Under the pieces are notes generated by a model. It searched no databases. It was not told the origin of the DNA and saw nothing but the letters and a program-made list of their open reading frames with translations. Made by a program: the position numbers and the translations under genes. Positions 40,216 to 48,406 of a stretch of 64,000 bases of DNA are shown one piece after another. Within the stretch, counting starts at the first letter, position 1; the number at the start of each line of letters is the position of its first letter. This DNA is from RUG572 sp964386385 (lineage in GTDB: Bacteria > Verrucomicrobiota > Kiritimatiellia > RFP12 > UBA1067): the NCBI GenBank assembly GCA_964386385.1, contig CAYLRN010000004.1, forward strand, positions 62,001 through 126,000, given 5' to 3'.

Positions 40216-41409
40216 ATGGGAAAGACGACATACGAACTGACTCCGCGCGACGTGCTGTTCTTCCGCGACGCCCGGCCGATGGATGTCGACAAGTCGCGGA
40301 CGGACGACGTGTTCAACGTCGGACACGGCGCGAACTGGCCGCGCCCCGACCGGCTTTTCAGCGCCGTAATCCATGAACTTGTACGCGATTCCCTTGCGCC
40401 CGAAGGCGCATGGTACGGCAAGGTTTCGGATCTGCGCGTGACGGGACCGTTTCCGCTTCGGAACGGTACGTTGTATCTGCCGACGCCGCTTGACTGGGAC
40501 ATGAAACTTGTCGAGTTCAACAATGCGCTCGGCGCCACGGACGCCCCCGCGCCGCTCACGGCGGGCTTCGCCGACCGCGTCATCGAAAAGAAGTCCTATC
40601 CGAAGTGGATTTCGACCGTGGACTACGAGCGCTACCTTGAAGGCGAGGAGGCGGACACGCCGCGGGATGACGACAGTTCCCTATTTCTGCGCGAACCGCG
40701 CATCGGCACGACGCTTGACGCGGAGACAGGAGCTTCGAAGCGCGTAGAGGGGAAGACGGAGAGCGGTCGCTACGCGGCGGAATACCTCCGTCTCGGCAAG
40801 GACGTAAAACTGCTCTGCGCCGTAGAGACGGAACGCGCTGCGGAGTTGAACGGAAACTGGGTGCGTTTCGGCGGGCAGGGCGGTCTTGTGCGCTTCGATG
40901 CGGCGGGCGACCTTGACGCACAGCTGTCCAGACTGCCGCAGAATGCGCCGACGAAGTTTGTGCGCTGGACGCTTCTCTCGCCGGCCCTCTTCGCGAAGGG
41001 GTGGTATCCCAACTGGCTTGAGGAGACGGCGGACGGAATGCGCACCGGCAAGGTGATGCTTCCGGCGGAAAAGGTTCTGCGCCGCCCAGGGGAATCACGC
41101 GCGGCGTATCGGGCGCGGATGAAGACCGAGATGCGTCCATTCGAGACGGCGCGTCTGATTGCGGCGTGTGTCGGGAAGGCTGTGGCCTTTTCGGGATACG
41201 ATTCGCAGGAGCGCGAAAAGCCGACGGAACTCGCCGTCCCGGCGGGGTCGTCCTACGTCTTCGCCTGCGACACGGCCGAGGAGGCGAAGAAACTTGTGGA
41301 TGCGCTTCATCTGAAGCCTCTTTCCGACCTTGGTGAAAAGGGCTTTGGGCTTGGCGTGTGCTCGTACGTGTCCGCGCCTGAGCCGTTCAAGGCGGAACAG
41401 AACAGCTGA
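40216..41409 (+). CDS. cmr3: type III-B CRISPR protein Cmr3
   Basis: The ATG at 40216 follows a strong AAGGAGA site and gives 397 residues. The start (TYELTPRDVLFFRDARPMD) is the Cmr3 signature, and the C-terminal Gly-rich loop is LGEKGFGLGVCSYV. It is the RAMP subunit that binds the crRNA 5' handle together with Cas10. It lies 13 bases after cas10 and 27 bases before cmr4. Confidence 0.92.
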   Translation: MGKTTYELTPRDVLFFRDARPMDVDKSRTDDVFNVGHGANWPRPDRLFSAVIHELVRDSLAPEGAWYGKVSDLRVTGPFPLRNGTLYLPTPLDWDMKLVEFNNALGATDAPAPLTAGFADRVIEKKSYPKWISTVDYERYLEGEEADTPRDDDSSLFLREPRIGTTLDAETGASKRVEGKTESGRYAAEYLRLGKDVKLLCAVETERAAELNGNWVRFGGQGGLVRFDAAGDLDAQLSRLPQNAPTKFVRWTLLSPALFAKGWYPNWLEETADGMRTGKVMLPAEKVLRRPGESRAAYRARMKTEMRPFETARLIAACVGKAVAFSGYDSQEREKPTELAVPAGSSYVFACDTAEEAKKLVDALHLKPLSDLGEKGFGLGVCSYVSAPEPFKAEQNS

Positions 41410-41436
41410 TTTGCGATGTCAAAAAGGGAATCTACC

Positions 41437-42312
41437 ATGCAGACGAAACTCATGACCATCTTCACCCGCACGCCGCTCCACGTGGGATGCGGATCTTCCG
41501 TCGGCGCGGTCGACCAGCCGGTCGCCCGCGAACGCCACACGCGCTTCCCGGTCATCCCCGGCTCCGCCATCAAGGGCGTCCTCGCCGACCTGTGGAACGA
41601 GGAGAGGCTCGACCCGAAGGACGCAGGAGGAAGGAAAGTGGTGATTGTCCGTTCTGCCGAGGGTGTCATGCTCTTCGGCGAGACGGACACGAATAATCCG
41701 TCCGCCGGCAAGCTGCTCATCGGCGAGGGAAAACTTCTCGCTTTTCCCGTCCGCTCCGCAAAAGGCGCGTTCGCGTGGCTGACCTGCCCGCTCGTCCTCA
41801 ACCGCTTCAGGCGCGACGCGGGCGCATCGTTTTCCGTGCCGAAGTTCAGGGACACGACCTCCGCCGTCGTGGCGCAGGACAGCGCACTCTGCCTGAAGGA
41901 GAACAATGTCATTTTCGAGGAGTACCCGCTCGCGGCGGAGAAGACGCTGAATGCGGCTCTCGCCGATGAGTTCAAGAATCTCTCCGACGACTCCGTGTGG
42001 CAGAACGAAGTCGCCGCGCATCTCGCCGTCGTCTCCGACGAACTCTTCCGGCATTTCGCCGAGAACGCCTGCGAAATCGCGCAGCACAACCGCATCGACG
42101 ACGAGACGGGCGTCGTCGAAAATGGAGCTCTCTTCAGCCAGGAGAACGTGCCGAGCGAAACTCTCTTCTACAGCGTCATGAATGCGCAGGACGCCGATCC
42201 TCTTGACAAACTGGCGACGGGCCTCGCCAAGGAAAGGAATCTCGTCCAGATCGGCGCGGACGTCACTACGGGTCTCGGCTGGTGCACGGTCGCGCTGAAG
42301 GAGGTGAAGTGA
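41437..42312 (+). CDS. cmr4: type III-B CRISPR backbone protein Cmr4
   Basis: The start at 41437 (MQTKLMTIFTRTPLHVGCG) has AGGGA 8 bases upstream and the usual Cmr4 N-terminus; a start at 41416 would add 7 residues. The 291 residues contain the RAMP segments FPVIPGSAIKGVLADLWN, VMLFGETDT, TSAVVAQDSAL and the C-terminal LVQIGADVTTGLGW. Cmr4 forms the filament backbone and carries the RNase that cuts target RNA at 6-nt intervals. Its stop overlaps cmr5 by one base. Confidence 0.93.
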   Translation: MQTKLMTIFTRTPLHVGCGSSVGAVDQPVARERHTRFPVIPGSAIKGVLADLWNEERLDPKDAGGRKVVIVRSAEGVMLFGETDTNNPSAGKLLIGEGKLLAFPVRSAKGAFAWLTCPLVLNRFRRDAGASFSVPKFRDTTSAVVAQDSALCLKENNVIFEEYPLAAEKTLNAALADEFKNLSDDSVWQNEVAAHLAVVSDELFRHFAENACEIAQHNRIDDETGVVENGALFSQENVPSETLFYSVMNAQDADPLDKLATGLAKERNLVQIGADVTTGLGWCTVALKEVK

Positions 42313-42746
42313 TGGGAGGCGATTCAATGAATGTTTCCGGTGGAAACGAGGGGCTTCGCAATCTTGAACAGCTCCGCGCCCAGCACGCCTATGCGTGGCG
42401 CGACAAGATCGGCACGAGCAAGGAGGGCGGCCGCGCCGTAGCGAAGAAAGTGCCGGCGATGATCGTCTCCAACGGCTTTCTCGGCGCGCTTGCGTTCGCA
42501 ATGGAGGACAACCCCGGACATCTCTCCGTCTTCAAGGCAATCATCGACTATCTGCACGCGGCAAAGGTCGACTGCGGAATCGCCGCCGCCGAGCCTGCCG
42601 CGTTCATGGACGCGCTCTGCGCAGCGGACGCCGACACGCTCCGCGCCGTGACGTCCGAGGCGATGGCGTACCTGAACTATCTGCGGCGCTTCGCGAAGCC
42701 GGGGAAGGAAGAGGCCAATGAAAATCACAGTGGCAGCAGCAGGTAG
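42312..42746 (+). CDS. cmr5: type III-B small subunit Cmr5
   Basis: The 144 residues are mostly helical, with the Cmr5 pattern LRNLEQLRAQHAYAWRDKI, KKVPAMIVSNGFLGALAFAME and EAMAYLNYLRRFAKPGK. It forms the inner filament of the Cmr complex. The ATG overlaps the cmr4 stop (TGATG); a second ATG at 42327 is possible. The 3' end overlaps the proposed cmr6 start by 29 bases. Confidence 0.9.
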   Translation: MGGDSMNVSGGNEGLRNLEQLRAQHAYAWRDKIGTSKEGGRAVAKKVPAMIVSNGFLGALAFAMEDNPGHLSVFKAIIDYLHAAKVDCGIAAAEPAAFMDALCAADADTLRAVTSEAMAYLNYLRRFAKPGKEEANENHSGSSR

Positions 42747-44208
42747 TTCTCCAAGGCCATCCAATGGCGGACGATGCGTTCCTCGTCCGACGGCCTTGGC
42801 GGAGGTATGCAACCTTCTTGGCGGCGACAGGTTTCCGCATTGCGAATCGCGCTCGCTGCGGCTTGAGAAGTTCGTCCGAATCGGCGGCAACTCCAAGCGG
42901 GAGGAGATCGACGCGGTGGTGAAGTGTCAGTCGAGGCTGGCGCGTCCGATGCCGCTGCCGGCGGGGGCGGTCCAGTTCCCCGCGACGCTGAAGAGCCGTC
43001 TCATCGTCAACCAGGCGGGCGGAATCCTGGAAAACGCCGGCCTCTGCCTCCACCCTCATTTCGGCTATCCGTACGTTCCCGGCAGCGCCGTGAAAGGCGT
43101 CGCCCGCCATGCGGCGTGGTGCGAATGGAATACGGAAACAGACGAGGGCAAAAAGGCCGACGTCGCCCGCCGCATCGCCGTCGTCTTCGGCTACCCGACA
43201 ACGGACAACGGACTGGACAGGCATCTGGCAGAACGCGGATGCGACGAGCGCCGCTGCGGCGCGGTGTCGTTCTTCGCGGCCGAACCGGAAAACGGCAAAG
43301 CCCCGCTTGTCACGGACATCGTGAACTGCCATCACCCGAAATACTACGCAGGTGGCCAGCCTGGCGCAACTGACGACGAACAGCCGAATCCGCAGTTCTT
43401 CCCGGCGGTGGAAGCGGGCGCGACGTTCGTCTTCACAATCGCGCCTGTCAGCCGTGCCGGTCTCGGCGGCGGGGCGAGACGCCCCGCCCTACCGACGGGC
43501 GCGTGTTCTGCGGAATCGGCATGGCGCCCCGCCCTACCAGAAGGCGATTCTTCTACCCAATCGGCAGGGCGCGACGTCCCCGTCGCGCCGCACGTCGCCG
43601 CCGCGCTTGCCGACGCGAAACGCTGGCTCAAGGCAGCCCTGACCGAAAACGGCATAGGCGCGAAGACCTCCGCCGGCTACGGATGGTTCTCCGTCGGCAC
43701 TGACACCGACGACGCCGAATGGAACGGAAAGCGCGAAGCGCAGGAACGCGCCGCCGCCGATGCACGGCGGAAGAAAGCCGAGCAGTCGGAATTGCATTGC
43801 CTTGTCATGTCGCTGGCGGGCATGGACGAGAAAGCGCCCGAATTCTCCGCGCTCCTCCGTTCGCTTGAAAGGCGCTCGGACGACATGGACGAACTGGACA
43901 AGACCGAGTTCAACAGGCAGAAGAAGCGCGAACCGGAGCTTTCGCCAAAGGAGAAGGTTCGCCGCGAATGGGACGGCAAAACGGACGTCCAGTGCGCGAC
44001 AGGACGCTTCATCCGCGAGTTTCAGAAACTGGACGAGGTGACCAAGGCGACGGTCGTGTCCGTACTGCGTACCCACCCGCTCTGGACATACCTCAAGACC
44101 AGGAACTTCAAGGACATCAAGAAGAAGCAGCATATGTCCGATGTCCGCAGGGCTGTGGATTCCATTTGCGCATTCGCCAAGACGACGCCGGAGGGGAAGA
44201 TGCCATGA
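42718..44208 (+). CDS. cmr6: type III-B protein Cmr6 with in-frame repeat insertion
   Basis: Of 496 residues, about 95-350 carry the Cmr6 RAMP core: LKSRLIVNQAGGILENAGLCLHPHFGYPYVPGSAVKGVARHAAW, FFAAEPENG, and KTSAGYGWFSV. The loop of about residues 249-292 is built from three palindromic repeat units (43465-43591), inserted in frame without stops, and splits the core just before the final Gly-rich loop. A charged C-terminal extension (about 360-496) is longer than usual. Cmr6 caps the backbone near the crRNA 3' end. The function is probably kept, because the frame is preserved. Confidence 0.9.
   Translation: MKITVAAAGSSPRPSNGGRCVPRPTALAEVCNLLGGDRFPHCESRSLRLEKFVRIGGNSKREEIDAVVKCQSRLARPMPLPAGAVQFPATLKSRLIVNQAGGILENAGLCLHPHFGYPYVPGSAVKGVARHAAWCEWNTETDEGKKADVARRIAVVFGYPTTDNGLDRHLAERGCDERRCGAVSFFAAEPENGKAPLVTDIVNCHHPKYYAGGQPGATDDEQPNPQFFPAVEAGATFVFTIAPVSRAGLGGGARRPALPTGACSAESAWRPALPEGDSSTQSAGRDVPVAPHVAAALADAKRWLKAALTENGIGAKTSAGYGWFSVGTDTDDAEWNGKREAQERAAADARRKKAEQSELHCLVMSLAGMDEKAPEFSALLRSLERRSDDMDELDKTEFNRQKKREPELSPKEKVRREWDGKTDVQCATGRFIREFQKLDEVTKATVVSVLRTHPLWTYLKTRNFKDIKKKQHMSDVRRAVDSICAFAKTTPEGKMP
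43465..43591. repeat. three palindromic repeat units inside cmr6
   Basis: A complete family A unit lies at 43465-43492 (GGGGCGAGACGCCCCGCC centre), a truncated one at about 43521-43540 (GCGCCCCGCCCTACCAG), and a variant at 43560-43591 (GGCAGGGCGCGACGTCCCCG). They encode GGARRPALP, WRPALP and AGRDVPVAP in the Cmr6 frame. Confidence 0.85.
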
Positions 44209-45011
44209 CGAAGACATACAATCTAGAGTTCATCACGCCAGCGTTTCTGACGGGCGCGGACCAGTCAAAAGCCGAACTGCGCGCACCGTCAGTGCGCGGC
44301 GCCCTGCGCTGGTGGTTCCGCGTTTTGGGCGGAACGAAGGACGAGGAGGCGGTGGCCTTCGGCGGCGTCCATGGCGGCGCAAGGAAGAGCAAGGTCGTCG
44401 TGCGGACGGAGATGCCGAAACCCGTGCACGAGGAGTTCAAGAAGCCCGCCACGATGTCCGACTTCGACTACCTTTACCACTTCGCCACCGTTTCGGGCGA
44501 GCCCAAGGGGATTCGCATCGGACTTCAGGCCTACTTCGCGACGGGGACGCGCTTCGCAATCCATGTCACGGAGAGCGGGCTTGCCGCCGATCTCTCCGCG
44601 AAGTTCTGGAAAGCCGTTGACTGCTTCATCCGCCTTGGCGCTCTGGGGCTTCGCGAAACACGCGGCTGCGGCGCATTTGCCGAACCGGATGCGCTTTTGT
44701 CGAAAGCCGAATTCATAGACTGGGCGAATGCGTTTCCGCGAAAGGCGGGAAAGGTGGCGGTCGTCTCCGACGAGACGCTCACTTCCGCAAAAAAGGCGCA
44801 AGAGGAGCTTGGGCGCTATTTGCGCGCGATTCGCCGCGACAACGACCTGAGCGGGAAACGGGAATCCGCGCTGGGCTATTCCATTGGCAACAAGCGCATA
44901 GCTTCGGCGCTGAAGCTGCGCCCAACCAGGGTGAAGGAGGGCTATCTTGCGGCCATCTTCTATTCGGACACTGCCTGCTCCTGCAAAAGCGTGGCGGATC
45001 TGATTCCATGA
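44205..45011 (+). CDS. cmr1: type III-B protein Cmr1
   Basis: The 268 residues start with the Cmr1 signature: NLEFITPAFLTGADQSKAELRAPSVRGALRWWFRVLGG, followed by AVAFGG and later GALGLRETRGCGAF. It is another RAMP at the 3' end of the crRNA complex. It is somewhat short for the family. Its start overlaps the cmr6 stop and its stop overlaps the next small ORF, each by 4 bases. Confidence 0.9.
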   Translation: MTKTYNLEFITPAFLTGADQSKAELRAPSVRGALRWWFRVLGGTKDEEAVAFGGVHGGARKSKVVVRTEMPKPVHEEFKKPATMSDFDYLYHFATVSGEPKGIRIGLQAYFATGTRFAIHVTESGLAADLSAKFWKAVDCFIRLGALGLRETRGCGAFAEPDALLSKAEFIDWANAFPRKAGKVAVVSDETLTSAKKAQEELGRYLRAIRRDNDLSGKRESALGYSIGNKRIASALKLRPTRVKEGYLAAIFYSDTACSCKSVADLIP

Positions 45012-45199
45012 CAACGGCTCTTGGCGGACTTCCGCCGCGCTACGACCCGTCGCTCGCCGATTCGCGCGAACTTGCCGCCGGCCGCATGATGCTTTTGAGC
45101 GCACTGCCGTGCAACGCGCACTTCGACTGGAACACATGCCACAGAATGAACGACCACGTCGCTGCAATGTGCCGCCGCATCCGAGGCGAAAGAGAATGA
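45008..45199 (+). CDS. small unknown protein in cmr operon
   Basis: The 63 residues (MTTALGGLPPRYDPSLADSR at the N-terminus) have no family I recognise. The start overlaps cmr1 (ATGA), and the ORF fills the space before the CARF nuclease, so it is probably translated. It has two Cys and no membrane segment. Confidence 0.5.
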   Translation: MTTALGGLPPRYDPSLADSRELAAGRMMLLSALPCNAHFDWNTCHRMNDHVAAMCRRIRGERE

Positions 45200-45217
45200 A
45201 ACATGGGAGAACGTGAA

Positions 45218-46375
45218 ATGAAGAATCAAGTGCTTCTTGTATCAGATCAGCCAATACCGAATTTCATACCGATTCTGAACGACGAACTGAAGCCCAAATC
45301 GGTGACGCTCGTCGTTTCCGACAAAATGAGGACAAAAGCCGAATGGCTCAAGCGCGAAATCAGAAAACAGCAGGTTGAAGTTCTAGACGACATCCTGATT
45401 GGCGACAGGGAATCAGACATAGCCGCCGTTCAGAATCGCCTTCTAGAATGGGCAGGCGAGCATGAGGAACTCCTGACGGAAAGCACGTTAAACATCACAG
45501 GCGGCACGAAGCCTATGGCAATCGCCGCCCAGGAACTCTTCCGCAGCGAGCAACGCCCTGTCTTCTATCTTGACATTCAATCGGACACCGCGTCCTGGAT
45601 TGCCGACGGCAAAAAACCAAGACCATCGGTTCAACTCAGAAACTCGCCGACATTGGCGCAGTTCTTTGGCTTGATGGGAATGGCAATGGTGGGTGGCGAT
45701 TTTAAATCGCAACTTGAAAACGAAAAATGGCGCTATTTCTGCGACGAGATTGCACAGAACGTTCGTGAGTATGCCTCAGCGCTCGGCGGATTGAACTGTC
45801 TCGCAAGCGACGCCGAGCGCAATCGGGAGCTGCTGTTCAACCCACGGGAACAAGAATTCAGATTGCCCAAATGGGCAGACCTTGTTGAAATGTTGTCGGC
45901 TCACGAACTGATTCGTTCAAATCGCAACGGCAAAAAGGAATTCGTCTCGCCAGATGCGCGAAGATTTTGCAATGGAATTTGGCTGGAACACTATGTCTTC
46001 ACGCTGCTGAAGGAATTCGGGTTCAACAAGAAGCGCGCGTTGATGAATGTCAAGGTCAGGCGCGAAAGCACGGGACTTTCGTCGATTGAAAACGAATTCG
46101 ACGCGGTCGTGCTTCACAAGAACACATGCTATATCGTCGAGTGCAAGACGCGAAACATGAAACCGAGCAAGAAAAACGCCCATGTAGACATAGGGGACTC
46201 CGCCGTCTACAAACTGGCAGAACTTTCAAGCGAACTGGGGCTTCGCGCAACTGGCATTCTCGTGTCGGCGCGCGAAGTGCGCAAGGAAGACAAAGACCGA
46301 GCCAAATACCGCAATGTAAAGGTTTTCAGCGACCTAACGACCCTCAAGGAGGATTTCGCGAAGGTTTTCGGATGA
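45218..46375 (+). CDS. CARF-domain PD-(D/E)XK nuclease, Card1/Can2-like (DUF1887)
   Basis: From 45218 (GGGAGA 8 bases upstream; 45203 is an alternative) there are 385 residues. The N-terminal ~150 form a CARF domain (VLLVSDQPIPNFIPIL, then STLNITGGTKPMAIAA, the typical ligand-pocket NxTGGTKxM). The C-terminal domain is a restriction-like nuclease: Asp295 in ENEFDAVVL and Glu308-Cys-Lys310 in YIVECKTRN. Card1/Can2 proteins are switched on by cyclic tetra-adenylate and cut DNA and RNA. It is the effector of the Cas10 signal and is opposed by the ring nuclease at the head of the operon. Confidence 0.88.
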   Translation: MKNQVLLVSDQPIPNFIPILNDELKPKSVTLVVSDKMRTKAEWLKREIRKQQVEVLDDILIGDRESDIAAVQNRLLEWAGEHEELLTESTLNITGGTKPMAIAAQELFRSEQRPVFYLDIQSDTASWIADGKKPRPSVQLRNSPTLAQFFGLMGMAMVGGDFKSQLENEKWRYFCDEIAQNVREYASALGGLNCLASDAERNRELLFNPREQEFRLPKWADLVEMLSAHELIRSNRNGKKEFVSPDARRFCNGIWLEHYVFTLLKEFGFNKKRALMNVKVRRESTGLSSIENEFDAVVLHKNTCYIVECKTRNMKPSKKNAHVDIGDSAVYKLAELSSELGLRATGILVSAREVRKEDKDRAKYRNVKVFSDLTTLKEDFAKVFG

Positions 46376-46382
46376 CTCATCA

Positions 46383-46617
46383 GCACGGACTTCCCCGAAG
46401 GAACCTCGTCGCGACGTACCCGTGCGGCACGTACGTCTTCGAGCTGAAGGTGGGCGGGACGGCGGCGGAGGCCCTGGGGCTGATTCGCGAGCGGGGGTAC
46501 GCGAAGCCGTACCTCGCGCAGGGTCTCCCCGTATGGGCGGTCGGCCTCGCGTTCGACCTGGAGACGCGCAGCTCGTCGACGCCGACGTCGATAGGGTGCG
46601 GTAAGGTCGACGGCTGA
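46383..46617 (+). pseudogene. remnant of DUF1703 ATPase/nuclease gene, internal deletion
   Basis: Bases 46383-46402 equal the upstream leader of the intact gene at 56502-56521 (GCACGGACTTCCCCGAAGGA). The next base then continues directly into its 3' end (matching 57919 on: LVATYPCGTYVFELKVGGTAAEAL). About 1.4 kb is therefore missing, joined across GAAG microhomology. A further one-base loss near 46567 changes the last codons. It probably has no function. Confidence 0.82.
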
Positions 46618-46780
46618 CGAAAACCCCCCGAAAACTGCCGTCAGCCGTCAAAGGATAATCTGGAAAAGATTGGATTTCCCTGCGAATTTCGCAATTCGCC
46701 TTTTCAGCCTCGCGCTTCAAGCCGTCAGCCGTCAAAAACGCCCATTTGCCCCTTTACTTCAAGGCCGAAAATATGGTACA
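46618..46780 (+). promoter_or_regulatory. probable CRISPR leader
   Basis: This AT-richer stretch lies on the side from which the repeats would be transcribed, given the ATTGAGAC end of the repeat. It contains the 16-base direct repeat GCCGTCAGCCGTCAAA twice (46637-46652 and 46721-46736) and a GGATAAT that could be a -10. Confidence 0.45.
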
Positions 46781-47348
46781 TTGCAATTGTTGATGAAGCC
46801 GAAAGGCTATTGAGACGCAACAAGCGGCGCCAGGAACACCACCGCCGCAATGGTTGCAATTGTTGATGAAGCCGAAAGGCTATTGAGACAAGGTCCCGTA
46901 CGACTCTTCCCCCTCCTGCCATGTGACTTGCAATTGTTGATGAAGCCGAAAGGCTATTGAGACCCCGCGTCAGGCGGGCGTCGCCTCCTCGTGGTTTCCA
47001 CGGCATTGCAATTGTTGATGAAGCCGAAAGGCTATTGAGACGTCGCGGTGCGATGCGGCGCAAGGCATTCCTGCAAGTCCGGATTGCAATTGTTGATGAA
47101 GCCGAAAGGCTATTGAGACTCCGGTCAAGTTCGCGTACCTTCCCGCAGTCGTTGAGGTATTGCAATTGTTGATGAAGCCGAAAGGCTATTGAGACGGGCG
47201 GCACTGGGGCGGCACTGGGGCGGCTCTGGGGCAATTGCAATTGTTGATGAAGCCGAAAGGCTATTGAGACTCGTCGCCTTGGTTCTTCGTCGCTTGTCCG
47301 CTGCCCCTCTGATTGCAATTGTTGATGAAGCCGAAAGGCTATTGAGAC
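46781..47348 (+). CRISPR. CRISPR array, 8 repeats of 36 nt, 7 spacers
   Basis: Identical 36-base repeats start at 46781, 46854, 46928, 47006, 47084, 47160, 47235 and 47313, and the 7 spacers are 37 to 42 bases. The repeat begins TTGCAATTGTTGATGAAG, has a small AGCC-GAAA-GGCT hairpin and ends ATTGAGAC, which fits an 8-nt type III crRNA 5' handle. Transcription on the plus strand, as for the cmr genes, is therefore likely. The last repeat is intact, so the leader end cannot be set by degeneration. No cas6 gene is in the window. Spacer 6 (47196-47234) is internally repetitive. Confidence 0.97.
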
Positions 47349-47405
47349 TCCTCGGATTTTGATAGCGAATGTTGTAGTGTTGATCGATGTGAACGGAGGA
47401 AAAGA

Positions 47406-47519
47406 ATGAGGGTAGTATTTGGTACGTGTTCGGCGGCCGCGGTGTTCATGGCTTCGATCGTGGTGGCGTTCGGAGTCGCGGCATGGCGTGTCTCGAAAGG
47501 GGGGAGGCTAGCGAAGTGA
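47406..47519 (+). CDS. tiny single-pass membrane protein
   Basis: The 37 residues have one hydrophobic helix (AAAVFMASIVVAFGVAAW) and a basic tail. The ATG has a strong GGAGG site 8 bases upstream, and the stop overlaps a GTG start (GTGA), a good sign of a real coupled gene. It is too short for most gene finders. It lies 57 bases after the CRISPR array. Family unknown. Confidence 0.5.
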   Translation: MRVVFGTCSAAAVFMASIVVAFGVAAWRVSKGGRLAK

Positions 47520-47725
47520 TAGGCAAGGCAATTGGATGCATATCGTGCCTCGGGGCGGCGGCAATTGTCACGTCGGTTGCGTGGGCGCTGGCGATTCGCG
47601 CCCACCTGTGGGTCACCTTGCATGTGACGGGGGAGCCGTGGAGCGCGCTTCTGCTGATGCTCGCCATGCTGTACGCGGCGTGGCTCGTCGTGAAATGGCT
47701 TTTAAAAAGAAAGGAAAAGGAATGA
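47516..47725 (+). CDS. small two-pass membrane protein
   Basis: Starting from the GTG that overlaps the previous stop, the 69 residues form two transmembrane helices (about 8-28 and 42-62) and a Lys-rich end (KRKEKE). No family is recognised. With the preceding gene it could be a membrane partner of the downstream operon. A 58-residue frame starting at 47722 overlaps its stop but runs through the next gene and is less convincing. Confidence 0.55.
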   Translation: MIGKAIGCISCLGAAAIVTSVAWALAIRAHLWVTLHVTGEPWSALLLMLAMLYAAWLVVKWLLKRKEKE

Positions 47726-47803
47726 AGCACAAGCTGATGGGCGTCCCAATGGACGTCTGCTGCGCCGAGCAGGTCGCGGCGTACCGCCCTTTGGCGGGAG
47801 CGA

Positions 47804-48379
47804 ATGGCGGATTGCCTCCGCATCCCGCAACGAACATGGGCGATGCGCTTCATGGGACTCGTCCATTTCTTCGAGCCGCGCGATGGCGAAACTGGTAAAC
47901 AGGCAGCCGCCCGCATCTCCGAACGCAATTTCGATTTCGCCTACGATAGGTTCTACGGAAACGACAGACTGCGCGAAGGCCTTGACGAGATTGGCATACG
48001 GCTGCGCGTTGACAACAACCGGCATGTCCAGTATGTCCGTACAATTCTCTACTATTCCGGCTGGATGTACGTAAAGTTCGCCCGGACAATCGCCCGTGCC
48101 GTCGGCAAGTCCTCATGGGAAAAGATTGCCGAACACGACACCATCCTTCGGTTGCTGGAACACGACATCAATCGTTTTCAGCGGACAGGCGATTCGTCCG
48201 AGGAGGAATTGTCGCGGGAGGACGTCGTCTCGTTCTTCCAGTCTTTGGCGCGCCTCTACCGACGCTACAACGCGCCGTTCTCCGTGGAGGACGTGCAGGA
48301 ACTGGCGCCGCTCAAAAGATCCGTCGCCCAGCGCATCATAGACGAAATGTGCGCGGCGTCCGATGGCGGTTCGCTGTAG
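47804..48379 (+). CDS. unknown protein A of candidate defence operon (N-terminal segment)
   Basis: This 191-residue, mostly helical, acidic protein starts at an ATG preceded by GGGAG. I recognise no family. It ends at a TAG (48377-48379). The same frame goes on without a break as DLETRPHIALDGKGRPVFSLP into the next ORF, and that junction reads like normal coding sequence. The natural product may therefore be a longer protein interrupted by a nonsense codon, or one made by read-through. It belongs to the row of plus-strand genes ending in the large helicase. Confidence 0.6.
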   Translation: MADCLRIPQRTWAMRFMGLVHFFEPRDGETGKQAAARISERNFDFAYDRFYGNDRLREGLDEIGIRLRVDNNRHVQYVRTILYYSGWMYVKFARTIARAVGKSSWEKIAEHDTILRLLEHDINRFQRTGDSSEEELSREDVVSFFQSLARLYRRYNAPFSVEDVQELAPLKRSVAQRIIDEMCAASDGGSL

Positions 48380-48406
48380 GATCTTGAAACTCGTCCACAC
48401 ATCGCA

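Noticed and set aside
46126..46617. 163-codon ORF across the Card1 3' end and the DUF1703 remnant
   Set aside because: Its first half is a shifted reading of the CARF nuclease; only the last part coincides with the DUF1703 remnant.
47722..47898. 58-codon ORF overlapping the start of protein A
   Set aside because: Its start overlaps the previous stop, but it ends within the next gene in another frame and has a composition like shifted coding sequence.
21870..48379. Recoding of TAG as an amino acid
   Set aside because: Several remnants contain in-frame TAG (21870, 48377 and the silent hsdS), but clear genes here end in TAG (for example 6219 and 7403) and the expected residues at the TAG positions differ. 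Nonsense mutation is the simpler explanation.
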